Part shown: positions 47,889 to 58,519 of the stretch, in pieces
Position numbering within the stretch: the stretch's first letter is position 1
Layout: every line of letters begins with the position of its first letter
Assembly: GCA_024138015.1 (NCBI GenBank)
Contig: JAMXBB010000011.1
Coordinates: 39,049,068 to 39,113,067, forward strand
DNA from: Lumnitzera littorea
Lineage: Eukaryota > Streptophyta > Magnoliopsida > Myrtales > Combretaceae
Direction of reading: 5' to 3'
Length of the DNA stretch: 64,000 nucleotides
Made by a program: the position numbers and the translations under genes
Notes under the pieces: generated by a model
What the model was told of the DNA's origin: nothing
What the model saw: only the letters and a program-made list of their open reading frames with translations
Database searches by the model: none

Positions 47889-49080
47889 CTAATAACTTCA
47901 ACATTGTCCACAAAAACTAGTTATGCAAGAAACTTGTATGGTTTGCAAGTGTTCAGGCACAATAGAGGAAATTCGAATGTTTCATACACAAGTTAGCCTA
48001 AGCTAAGGAGGATGCTCCCACATGGTTCGACAATGTTGATTTGGATAGGTGGACTCTCGCATATGATGGATGTTACCGTTTTGGATATATGACATCAAAC
48101 ATTGTCGAGAGTTATAACTCCGTTTTGAAATTAGCACATGGATTACCTGTTACTGCATTAGTGAAGAAGATATTTTACAATTATGTCGCCTATTGGGAAG
48201 AGAGGCATAAGGATGCCTAGGAGGCAATCGATTTTTGCAAGACCTACACTGATTAAGCTATAAAGATGTATGAAACTTGGAGAGGGTAGGCAAGTGTACA
48301 TAGAGTCGTTTCATTTAGCTTATAGAATGGTATTTTCGAGGTTTTAACTAGTAGTTGAATGATGACAATAGGATTGAAGGGAGGAGGAAGGATACATACA
48401 GTTGACTTCAAGGGCCGCACTTGCACTTGTCAAAAGTGGCAAATATATAGGATCCCTTGCTCCCATGCATGTGCTGCTGCAGCAAGTACGAGGGTAGACA
48501 GCAAATTAGCAATAGGGCCATGGTATAAGTGGGCAAACCAGATAGATTGTTACCGAGTTAATTTCTACCTGATTGGTGACAAGCTGAACTAGCTATAAGT
48601 TAGCTTTCCTTATCTTCACCCAAATATTGACTTACTACGAAAAAAAGGTAAACTTAGGCATAAGCGATATCACATAGAGATGGACATTCGTGAGTGGTCC
48701 AACAAAACTAGATGCAATGCATGTGAGTAGAAAGGACATAATTGGAGGAGTTGTCTGGATATTAATAAGGTTGGGAAGCTAACTTGTAGCCCGTTCAACT
48801 CATCACCAATTGGGTAGAAATTAGCTTGGTAACCTAGGCATAAGCGATATCACATGAAGATGGACATTCGTAAGTGGTCCAACAAAACTAGATGTAGCGC
48901 ATGTGAGCAGGAAGGACATAATTGGAGGAGGTGTCTAGATATTAATAAGACTGGTATATATTCCCTTTTTATTTGAGCATTACATTATAATATATGCATA
49001 AGTATAATGATCGACAATTTTTTATTTTTTTTTACTAAACATGTTTGTATGTGGTCACAGGATAGATAGAGTCGGCACCG
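47889..49080 (+). pseudogene. MULE transposase, C-terminal half
   Basis: All in one frame from 47891. After NNFNIVHKN comes the third catalytic acid in MTSNIVESYNSVLKLAHGLP (48090-48150), then ALVKKIFYNYVAYWEERH. A SWIM zinc finger lies at about 48390-48490, with CTCQKWQIYRIPCSHACAA providing C-x-C and C-x-H. A zinc knuckle (CNACE...GHNWRSC) appears twice, 180 bases apart. A possible intron follows AATAAGACTG at 48953 and ends at CACAG near 49061. Stops (for example at about 47921, 48219 and 48354) show decay, but no frameshift is needed. Confidence 0.87.
48657..48953 (+). repeat. Tandem duplication of a zinc-knuckle segment, 180-bp period
   Basis: GGCATAAGCGATATCACAT occurs at 48657 and again at 48837. 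About 115 bases after each start are nearly identical and encode RHKRYHxxMDIRxWSNKTRC and the knuckle. The period is 60 codons, so the frame is kept. Confidence 0.88.
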
Positions 49081-49254
49081 ATTGATCTACGTGTACTTAC
49101 GAGGTAAGTTAGTCACCATTCATAGGTCGTTTGGGAGGGCAGGGTGAGTAATGTCATCATCATTTCTAGTCAATTCCTTTATTAAAGAAGTGTTATTTTC
49201 TAACTTAATGAATGTTTCTTTAGAAAGCGACCTATGCACTATGAATGTAGTGCA

Positions 49255-51110
49255 ATGAGTTGTCATTATGTAAGGATGAGCGGGATATCCCTATACATCT
49301 TAGGCTAGAGCCTTACATATAGGAGGTTAGGTTCTGGGGAGTTACATAGCTCTCATTTATTATGTTGGATTGGCATTTGATTACGGCACTTGTCGAGAGA
49401 TGGAGGCTCGAGACACATATGTTCCACCTATCCACTGGAGAGGTAACCATCACACTGTAGGATGTTAAGGTCCAGCTTGGACTTCCAGTTGAGGGGTTCG
49501 CGGTGGGGGACCAAACAGAGACTAATGATAAGGAGAGTTGGGGTGATGTAGGGGAGAGACTGCTAAGTATGAGGCCTACTCGGATGAAGGGGGCTTGCTT
49601 ATCTCTGACATGGTTATGAGAGCACTTCTGAATACTTCCCCGTGGGGCTAATGACAAGACGGTCCAACAGTACATATGTGCATACATACTCAGCTTGATG
49701 GGAGGATTTATATTTGCGAATAAATCTTCTAGCTTTATTTACTTGATGTTCTTACCATTATTGGAGGACTTCTCAATAGTTAGGCAGTTTAGCTGGGGTA
49801 GTGTTTACTTGGCATGGTTGTATCGACAGTTGTGCTTTGCCTTGTCATCCAACGTACATGAGTTAGGAGGGGCTACAATTCTACTATAGATTTAGGCTTC
49901 AGATAGATTCCCACATGTTGCCCTCTTGAGTCGATATGGGTTTATTATTGACGGAGATAGGCTATTGACGGTTAAATGGAGGGTAGTATGGGATACTACT
50001 CAACATCCGATGCATGTTGTAGATACATATCGCATTACTTTTGACATGCAAACGACGCAGCAGATATGATATTATAAGTTATTCTCTTTCTTGTTCTTTT
50101 CTTCGTCGTAAGTGATAACCATTGTTGTTTGACTGGTTGTTTATTTTTATTTTCCTTTTCTTCTACCCTTTAGGTTGTTTGGGAGCCTTATACAGAGGAG
50201 TTGCTACAGTTGCTGCCTCACTTTTGTATTACTGGGTGATACGTTTGGACTAATCATTTGTTTCCACATCATTGAGTGGTGCTTTTCAGACCGTATTATT
50301 CGACAGTTTGGTGGATATCAGTATATTCCACAAGAGGTCGATACCTTAGAGTAGCTCCACCAGTTGAACCTCTGGGGTAGGATAGATGTTGACTGGGTCA
50401 ACATACACTCTTCTTACATCTAGACTTGGAGATAGAGATACGGATTCCTAATACACATACGGGGTCCTTGAAGGGTCGACGAGAGCTACTGGCCGTGGTA
50501 TAGACAGATTACCCGGCGTTATTTACACACCATGGAGCTGTCATTGGTCAATTGGTACGTATATCTAAAATCGTCCACTATTTTATTTTTCACTCATTTA
50601 TACTTGCTATCATATGTACCAACATTTATTTTCTTTACTTATTTCAAGTAGACCTGTTAAGAATGTCAGACTAGCACTTTATTATCTTACAGCACTCGGT
50701 ATTGCAAATTGGGCACTTAATTTCGTTGAGCAGTACAGTAGCCTTATCTTCTACTTATAGCAAGAGGGCATACATGAGCTATCTCATATGGATTACAACG
50801 GGGAGTAGGGACCACCTGCTGACGAAGAGATGCCAGCTCCTCGTACACTACTTAGGGGTAGAGCTAAGGTTCGAGGAGGTAGGGCTCGAGGGGTATATTG
50901 TCGGGCAGACCTCGGTGACGATGTCTCATCATATGCCCGTCATTTTGTAAACTTAGGGCATATTAGTAGGGGATACAACACATACCCTAGGTCAGGTGTT
51001 GCCTCCACTTCGGGAGTCGATTCCAACTTTAAGGTTGGATCTAGCTCATATGTGACTCCTGAGTTCCAGCAACATCTTGATCTCGTGACTCCACCAACTC
51101 CTTAAAAGTG
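49255..51110 (+). pseudogene. Plant mobile domain (PMD) gene carried by the MULE
   Basis: Exon 1 (to 50063) gives LDWHLITALVERWRLETHMF, GEVTITLQDVKVQLGLPVEG, LTWL and FSWGSVYLAWLYRQLC, in the order of the plant mobile domain (MAIN/MAIL family). Exon 2 (50174-50554) gives VWEPYTEELLQLLPHF, ending near a GTACGT donor. Exon 3 (from about 50649) gives NVRLALYYLTALGIANWALNF and a low-complexity RGRAKVRGGRARG tail, stopping at about 51105. The first intron donor is now CAG/ATATG instead of GTATG. Stops such as those at about 49467 and 49887 show that it is dead. MAIN/MAIL host proteins act in transposon silencing; the job of the transposon version is unknown. It lies behind the transposase, on the same strand, inside the terminal repeats. 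Confidence 0.8.
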
Positions 51111-51679
51111 ACGTTCCACCCTCATACAGTCATCCATGGGTGAGGACGTTACTCAGCTGTATCTAAGTCATTTAGCTAACCTAGTTCCTCCTAGGGAACT
51201 TGAGCTCGACGACCCATCACCTGCGCCTACTTAGACACACGATAGACAAGGGTGTTCACTTTCTCATACTGTGATGACCTTTACATGGCGTAGGCGTTAG
51301 TAGATATGTTTAGTCTATTGTTTTTGTTTTCTTCTTTATTTTTCTATTGTATTGATGTTGTCATTGACTAATTACAAATTTTGCATATATACTGATTATT
51401 CAAAATACAATTCACTTTTCATCATATATTGCAATTTAATGCATTGTTTGTTTATCATAATTTTACAATTTGTAATTATTTTTCCTTCTATTCAACTCGT
51501 ATGGTCATTGGATGATCATTTTATGCGCTTATTTTTTCCCCTCTTGCTATATTTGTTAATGTGTTCCACCAATTGTGATTTTATGTAATTTATTACTATA
51601 TCAAACTTTCCATTCAGTTTGTAAGTTAATGGTTAGAAAAATGTTACTTTATCGTTTCGGCCTAGGGGAAATTAGGAGG
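51111..51679 (+). other. MULE sequence after the PMD gene
   Basis: The first part (to about 51300) may be further PMD-gene coding sequence in another frame or its 3' untranslated region. The rest is AT-rich and non-coding; the frame at 51352-51588 has no support. Confidence 0.4.
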
Positions 51680-52009
51680 TTAAATAGAAATTGAATTGAA
51701 GGCGCATCGATGCGCCTTTAGTTCAAATTGTGATACTGAAGGTGCATTAACTATATGTGCCTTCAGTGTAAATATTTATACTAAAGGCATGTACACTTTA
51801 TGCGCTTTCAATTCAATTTCTATTAAAGTAGCTTACTGAAGGCACATCTATTGCAGTGCTTTCAATGTGAAAAATATAAGTAACTGAAGGTGCATTCACT
51901 TGATGTGCCTTTAGTATACCATATTAGTATTTTTTTTTAAATTAGCCCTTTTCCGTAATATTTTTCGAAAAAGAACCCGTATTCGTAGAAAACTCGCAAT
52001 ATTGATCCT
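51680..52009 (-). repeat. MULE right terminal inverted repeat
   Basis: Reverse complement of the left repeat over its outer 130 bases, with more palindromic units on the inside: AAGGCGCATCGATGCGCCTT (51699-51718), ACTGAAGGTGCATT ... GTGCCTTCAGT (51734-51769), and others to 51915. Confidence 0.88.
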
Positions 52010-52349
52010 AGGTTATGGGAACCCAAATTGCATTTGGCTAAATTGGTTGGGTTGGTTTAGTGCTTAGGTATAGTGGGTGATGCTTAAGTTGAGTTCAATA
52101 AATCTAAGCTAGTGATTTGTAGGCATGGTTATGTTTGGAGGGTTGTAATTATGGCGGTTAAGGTTTGCATTTTAAAAATTACATGAAGTAAATGTATTAC
52201 TAATGCTTTTACTTAGTTCAAAACATGTTCCAAACGAGGAGTTTAAATGAGCTTGGTTGAATTAACTATAATTCAATAATGACAAGTGATTAAAACAATA
52301 AATTGCAGTATAACTTAAATATAAAAGGAACATAAGAGTTAAACTACAG
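52010..52349. other. Unclassified spacer after the MULE
   Basis: No gene or element recognised. Confidence 0.5.
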
Positions 52350-53181
52350 CTTGTTCACTTTATTGAATGGAATGAGGAAGGAATTCTTAAGGAATGTAAT
52401 AAGAATGTAATACTTATTATTTTGTTTAATTGGATTAATAAACAACTTAAGAATAGATACGTAATAGAACTTTAATGATTAAATTACCTTTAATTCATTT
52501 TCTTTCTTAAGTAATTCTAAAGTAATAGATAATGGTGGTGGAAATTGACTGTGGCGGCAGAGGCAGTGGTAATGGTTGACGACGGTTGCGAGTGGTCGTG
52601 GCGGTGGCGGTGGTTGATGGTAGTGGAGATGGTTGAGGGTAGTGGCGATGGTTGAGGTAGTGGTGAGGTGGGGGGTAGGGGAAATTGCGGTAGTCGTGAT
52701 GACAGTAGTAGTGATGGCAGCCAATGACGGCGACGGTGGTAGGTGGTGGTACTGACAGTAACGATGATGGTAGTAGCAGCAGGATGATGGTAATGATGTT
52801 AGTGGCGATGATGATTGATGGCGATAGTGGTGATGCCGGTAGATGGTAGTAGTGGCGGTAATTGTAGGTGGTAGTAGTAGTGATGGTAATAGTGGTCGAG
52901 GGTGGTGGCGGCGGCGGCGGTGATATTGGTAGTAGTTGTCGGTAATGGCGATGGTAATGGCGATGGTAATGGCAATGGTGGCGATAATCATTGTTAAATT
53001 AATATGAGGTTATTTTTGGAAAAAATGTGAAATTTTGTGAGTAATCGTGATTTTTTTGTTGAATCAAGAAATCCCTATTATTTGATTTCACGTAATAGGG
53101 ATTTTAAAAAAATTACATTTCAAAAATAAAAAATCAAGTGAACGCTGTAATAAAGAATAAGAGAGTCTTAAGTGAACGAGA
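52350..53181. mobile_element. Possible small non-autonomous DNA element with GGT-rich core
   Basis: CTTGTTCACTT at about 52350 and AAGTGAACGAG ending near 53181 are near-complementary ends. Between them lie AT-rich flanks and a GGT-rich core. The ends are short, no clear target duplication was found, and no coding region is present, so this is a suggestion only. Confidence 0.35.
52530..52992 (+). repeat. GGT/GGC/GAT triplet-rich minisatellite-like region
   Basis: About 460 bases built of imperfect GGT, GGC, GAT and AGT triplets with very few C except in GGC. The open minus-strand frame at 52479-52991 comes only from this triplet bias and has no protein-like features. Confidence 0.85.
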
Positions 53182-53929
53182 CATAAGTGAATTTAGACAC
53201 TTTCTACTACTATCATCACAAATTATCTCTTTAAGAGGCCTTCTTAAACACTAGTTAATCTTGGCCCTTAATGGCCAAATATACATAATTCATGGTTTTA
53301 AGAATTAACTATGGTGCTCCTACTAATTACAAAATAATAACTCGCGAGCACTATATTTTTATCTCTAGAAATAAATAAATACAAGAGTGTAGAGAAGATT
53401 ATTATTATTTTTTTCCCAAATCAATAGAGATTAATTAAGTGATCAAAAGCGAGATATATGCTTTCAGTAATTTTCCTCTATTTTATCTTTCAAAAATCTA
53501 CCTAAATGGTGTATTTATAGTCTCGATGCCCTCAAAGCTTCCCTTAATTTTGTAGAAGTTAGACTTACCTAGTCTTATGTTTTTTTAATCGAGGCATCAA
53601 GAACCCCTATTAAGTAATTCTGATAACTTGTTTAAACTTTCCTAATCACTTCTCAACAATCTAGATTACTAATTCAAACAACAATATTTTCTCTTTGGTA
53701 AAATTTGGTTTGAATCACTTGTTGAAGTGATCTATTCATTCGTTGTTGTACAGCCGAGCCAAATGATTTATTTTTAAACAAATACATTAGAACATAATTG
53801 AATTGCCTTTTCTTGTAAGAAACATAACCGTATGAAGGGTAATGAAACAATTATGTTAAAACTTACTAGGTTATTAAAATGATTTTTATAATCTGCATGT
53901 ACTTTGCACATTTCTCCTGTAGTGCAGGT
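53182..53929. other. Intergenic sequence before Mic10
   Basis: AT-rich, no element recognised. It would include the Mic10 promoter, but I could not single out a TATA box. Confidence 0.5.
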
Positions 53930-54120
53930 ATCGGGTCAGCAACCCGAATTATCTGGATCTAAAACGGGCAACCCTAGAACTCTAGCGGAAGGGCACAGAG
54001 TGAGAAGAAGAGAGGAAGAAGGCGGAAAAACGAAATACAAGGAACAAAAAGGCCAAAAATTTTCTTCTTCATTTCTCCGCTATCTATTTTCGTCAATTAA
54101 ACGAAAGGGATATAGTATTA
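53930..54120 (+). promoter_or_regulatory. Probable 5' untranslated region of Mic10
   Basis: GC-richer, purine-rich sequence immediately before the Mic10 start, unlike the AT-rich flanks. It contains stops in the Mic10 frame. The transcription start is not determined. Confidence 0.5.
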
Positions 54121-54883
54121 ATGGAGGGAAGAAAAGAAATAATCTCAGGCAAGTATGACATGGATGCTAAATGGGACGCATGTATAGATCTCACCCTCCG
54201 TCGTTTCGTGTATTCTTCCTTCGCCGGAGCATTTGGCGGTCTCCTTCTCTTCCGTAAGTCTTTTTGTTTACTTTTTACGTTTTCCTATTTTATGTTGATT
54301 CTAGACAAAACTGAAATACCCATTTTTTGATCGGATTTTTGCATGTGCTCGGTCACGCTTATAATGAGGGTGCGTTTGTTTCATGGACTGGAAATTTTCA
54401 GACATTTGTTGTAATTCAAGTTTTAGAATTGTCGAATAGTAGCGAAAAATTGGCGGTGATGCATAATGTCAAGTAATATAAGAGAATGATTTTCGTTTTT
54501 GATTGGCCTCATTGTATTCCACCACTGAAGGTAGGCTGCCACCAAACGCCGCTTAGTCAGTACTATCTGCAACATTATAAGGTTAATATGATTATCTCTG
54601 ATTATTGTGAAACTTTTATTATGACAAATTTTATTTGCATATTGTATAACAATTGATTTTTGCGATTTTCTTCTGATCACCTGTGGTTTCTATGAGCCTA
54701 ATAGGTAGTCCAGCAAGTCGCTGGGCATCAATAGCTTTTGGTGCTGGGGTGGGAATTGGGTCCGCTTACACTGAGTGCTCTCAAAAATTTGATGGGTTTC
54801 CTGTGAGGCCGCCTGTAAAAGTATCTGATGCACCCCCACCACCCAAAGCCGCACCTGAACCTCCTGCCTCTCAGGTTTGTTGA
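54121..54883 (+). CDS. MIC10: Mic10, MICOS complex subunit (two recognised exons)
   Basis: Exon 1 is 54121-54253 and exon 2 is 54705-54874 or to the stop at 54883. The intron has a GTAAGT donor at 54254 and ends AATAG at 54704. The joined frame gives a protein of about 100 residues. It has KWDACIDLTLRRFVYSS, a first membrane segment with GAFGGLLLF, then SRWASIAFGAGVGIGSAY, whose spaced glycines in the second membrane segment are the mark of Mic10 (DUF543), and a proline-rich end (APPPPKAAPEPPASQ). Mic10 bends the mitochondrial inner membrane at crista junctions as part of MICOS. The frame is clean, with no stops. Exon 2 reaches a possible donor (CAG/GTTTGT) in phase 0, so a short third exon may follow; otherwise translation ends two codons later. 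This is the only intact gene I recognise here. Confidence 0.9.
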
Positions 54884-56170
54884 AAAACTAATGATATTAT
54901 TGTCTTGTATATTTTAAATTGTGCCTACTCTAATGGAAGAATTACAAATTCCTTTATACATACATATGTACATACATACATACATATATATACATATATA
55001 GTTGTAATATACAAGATTCATTTTAAATTAATGAAAACTGCTTTTGAAACCAAATAAATTTAATAAAGAAAGAAAAAATAAGAAATATAACAGAAAGTCA
55101 TATAAACAGTTAAGGTGTTATTATATATGTACATGTGTACATACATAGATACATACTCCTCGAAAATGAGAAGATATGATATTTCAGCAATGGTTTTGAA
55201 GTTGATGATTTTTATTGTTTACCTGAGATAAGGTTATGGGTGTCATGACCAGGTCACGGTTAATGGTAGTGTTTAATGATTGTAGCTTGCAAATGGCCAG
55301 TAGGTACGTGTAATTGTAGCTGAATTGTTTTCTTACAGTGATTTAGCCTGCCCTTTTTACCTAGGTATCTATATGGGTAAGGATAAAGACGTGTATTTAT
55401 TCCTCAATGGAGGATTCATATATGCTTTAATCAAATGAAGAAAAGAATGGATGTGCTTTTGGTTTGTGTGAGTTTCTCTCTACTAGTATTGGCACCTTGC
55501 TTGAAAGGACCCAATAAATCATATGTCCAGTTAAGAATGTGCTTTCAACTACACAGGCAGATTTGAAATTGCCGTAACTTTCTGTACATGTTAATTTGTG
55601 TTTAAACCAAGTCTGAAGGATCCTTGCAACGGCTGTAAGGTCTAGCATGGCATGTTGAATTTAAGATTGGCCATACAGAAATGTTTGCTAAATTGTGTGC
55701 AGTTGCTAGGAATGATTTGGTGAGCTTCATTTAAGCACTATGTCAATGCGAATTTTATTGAGTTCCTTTCAAGTGATGTGGCTGTGACTGTTTTGGAGAT
55801 AAGAATAGGATTCATGAAATCTACTAGGCAGCAAAGTTTAGGCTTTGACTATGTGCAATTCAAGCTTTCATCATGGAGGATATAAACATGCCAGAATTCT
55901 ATACAGTTATCACTGTTCCTTCCATACAGATAAAGCCTAGTTGCATGAAAATGGATATTAGAGAGAGAAAATCTTCTCTCTTATTTGTAGAATTCTAACC
56001 TAAGATTTTTCTTTTCTCTACCCTCCCTGAAAGGCTTCTTCTTTTATGGTACATTCCTAAACACTGAGACTGTTTTTCTTTGTTTCTTATACATTCTATC
56101 TTTAAGATACAAGGTTTTTTTTTTTTTTTTAAATAATATTTATATAGTTTGGATTTGTACCTTCGCTTTA
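54884..56170. other. Sequence downstream of Mic10
   Basis: Holds the 3' untranslated region of Mic10 or an intron before a short last exon. An acceptor-like TTTTCTTACAG at about 55338 is followed at once by TGA, and ACTACACAG at about 55557 by a six-codon frame; neither is proven. No element was recognised. The frame at 55427-55648 has no support. Confidence 0.45.
54953..55165 (+). repeat. TACA/TATA microsatellites
   Basis: Runs of TACATA and CATACATA at 54957-55000 and 55122-55160, within non-coding sequence after Mic10 exon 2. Confidence 0.85.
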
Positions 56171-56230
56171 GTTTGTAGTTTTCCTTCAGTTTTCTATTTG
56201 AGTCTTGGTTCTCTGTTTGTGCATTGAGCT

Positions 56231-57480
56231 ATGGCTTTCAAGAATCTTGTGAGAAGGCTTAAGAAGTCCTCTTCCTCTGGTGAAGCTTCGAAGGCTCTCT
56301 TTTGCTGTTGTAGGTACTTATTATCCTGAGATCAGGAAAAACCGTACATCCTCTAGAAAACCTTTCAAAAGTGGTTTTGGATGAGGCTAGTTATGGAACA
56401 ATTAATATGGTTTCTGGGGTAAAAGTTGGTTGTTTGGGGTCCTAGGGACATGAAAAGATGCCTTATGGTGCGACAAAAACTTATATGACCTTTCCTACTA
56501 TTAGACTCGTTAGCCATGCTTTATCTCTTGATTAGAAGGAATTTTCTATTCTTAGTATTGCCATGCAACTCGCAACCCCAAGTTGAAAATGCTGTTAACC
56601 TAGTGGCCTACTCTTGTGCAAGTGATGACTCTATTAGTGATAAACTCTAACAAAAGTTGCTTAGGAGGTTGAGACTTGTGCAAAACCGTATGAAAAAGTT
56701 GCTTCTTCAAACCGCCATTCTCTAAAACCACCTCAACCTTTTGCACAAGTTGTAGTTGCTTCTACTCATCCACCTACACCTATAGTCATGCCTAAGATCA
56801 ATATCAATATCAATATTCCTTTGAATTATTACCCTCCGCTCAAGTTGGAGGAAGGGCTCATGTGAAATCTCTTGAATCTGTTTAAAATATAGGATAGCGT
56901 AGATGGTAGAATACTTTGGTAGGATGTTACATTGGTAGAAATTTGGCTTTTCCCGTTGTTCAAAGAATAGCTAATACTGTTTATGGTTGTGAAGGCCTTT
57001 TAGAAGTGTTCACTAATGGTTGTAAGTATTGTTTTCTTCAAGTTTTGAGGAGGACTCTTCTACTCGAAGTTTGCTAGCCTTTTCTTTGTAAACCAATTTT
57101 TGACTCTTGAGAGATGGAGGATTTGTATGACACTTTCGAGAGTTTACCCTAGGAAGATGCCTTTGGGTGAAATTATGGGTTATATGTATGGAGTTCCTTC
57201 ACAATAAGGGATTTGGTTATGTAATTAGTGCCAATGCTTCTTTAAGTTAGACATTGTCACTACCACAAATTAGCATGTGCATTATGGGCATGTGTTGGCT
57301 GAGGTAAGGGCTGATAGGGAATTTTCGAAGAGGTTTAACAAGGAATGTGCTAATTGCTTAGCTTATAAATTTGATGTGGAATATCACATCCTTGCCTCCT
57401 CTGTTTACTGAAAATGCTGTATTTTTGGTCATAGCGATAGTAAATGTACTAAACAATGGGGTACTGTAGTGAAGGTGTGA
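56231..57480 (+). pseudogene. LINE ORF1 remnant, plus strand
   Basis: A start-like ATGGCTTTCAAG at 56231 opens decayed coding sequence. At about 57340-57460 a zinc-knuckle end CCIFGHSDSKCTKQW is visible, preceded by CANCLAYKFDVEYHIL, the usual end of the DUF4283/zinc-knuckle part of plant LINE ORF1. Stops and frameshifts are many. It lies upstream of endonuclease and reverse transcriptase remnants in the same direction (58520-61720). The frames at 57485-57778 and 57358-57600 have no recognised domain. Confidence 0.65.
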
Positions 57481-58519
57481 AACTTTGAAGCCAAGTGAAG
57501 GTTTTGTCATTAAGGGAGTGGACGAGCGCTTAGTAAGAGTAGTAGCACCTATCACACTAATAAAGGTAAGGGTGAAGGTAGCACTTGAGGTCTTGGACAA
57601 TAATAGCTATGGCTCATCTCCTCTAGGTCCTATCCTTGAATCTCCTATTTTGAAGTCTCTTAACTTAGGCTTGCTAAGGGATCTTTTGATGGATCTAGAG
57701 TTTTGGGGGATAGATTTAAAAACTAGCAATGCTATCTCTCCCAGTAGAATGGAGGTGCTGACTACCCTTCAATGGTAAAGAGAACCTAGTAAGACCCTTC
57801 TTCTCTTGATTACAACTTTGGTTCTATTATTGACTAGGAGCAAGATGGATGTTGGAGCATTACAAAGAGGAAGAAAAGGGCAAGGGAGAAGGTCGGGCGA
57901 TCTTTCACGTCCTCGTAATTTTAAGGGTTTTTTTTTTGTGGTCAATGTTGTCAGACTTGGATTGTAAAGTTGACTTGGGAATAAGGTGTCAAGAATCAAG
58001 TTGTTGTCAAGCCAGATCAAATTAGGGCCAATAAAAATATTAGATGGTGATTTGTATTTATTAATAAGGTAATAAAATTACCTATGTTTTTTATATTTTA
58101 AAATTGAGAATTTTTATAATTTATTTTTTATTTTAATTGGATCTACATATACTTTCTTAGTAAATTGGTGCATTCTCTTGAATAAAAAAAAAAAAAAAAA
58201 GTAGTATATTCAGACTTGAGAAACTCGGTTGGGTCTTATAAGAACTAAGTTGAATTAATTTAGTTAATTAAGTTAAATTGAGGTTGCTATTAATGAAAGT
58301 GAAGGGATATGTACCGGTTTCACGGCTGTGTTAGGTTGAATTGGATTGAACCGGATCAGTTAATCTAGATTTGACAGCACTTGTTTTTGTTACTTCTTTT
58401 GCATATATTTATGTTAACTTCTTGAAATATTAGGAGATATAATAATTACAAAAAAAAGTAAAGAAATAAATAAGTTTTGTATTGATTAAAATATTTCTCT
58501 CATTGGCATACTAGAGATG
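57481..58519 (+). other. Region between LINE ORF1 and endonuclease
   Basis: It should hold the end of ORF1 and the start of ORF2, but little is recognisable. A stretch at about 57960-58480, AT-rich and with a 16-19-base A run at 58183, may be a separate insertion. Confidence 0.4.

Larger units (their letters stand above)
30023..52009 (+). mobile_element. MULE (Mutator-like) DNA transposon with transposase and plant mobile domain gene
   Basis: Long terminal inverted repeats (30023-30290 and 51680-52009) bound two genes in the same direction: a MuDR-type transposase (30630-32150 and 47889-about 49080) and a plant mobile domain gene (about 49255-51110). A Tat retrotransposon (32151-47888) sits in the transposase. 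Without it the element is about 6.2 kb. MULEs move by cut and paste using a DDE transposase that binds the terminal repeats. The genes carry stops, so this copy is not autonomous now, though the repeats could still be recognised by a working relative. A target duplication of 9-11 bases is expected but I could not identify one, partly because the outermost bases of the left repeat are ambiguous. Confidence 0.85.

Noticed and set aside
30012..52020. Target-site duplication of the MULE
   Set aside because: No 9-11-base direct repeat could be matched at the two ends; the exact first base of the left repeat is ambiguous.
52479..52991. 170-codon minus-strand open frame rich in H, T, P and Y
   Set aside because: It is a product of the GGT/GGC/GAT triplet region, which has few stops on that strand; it has no protein-like conservation.
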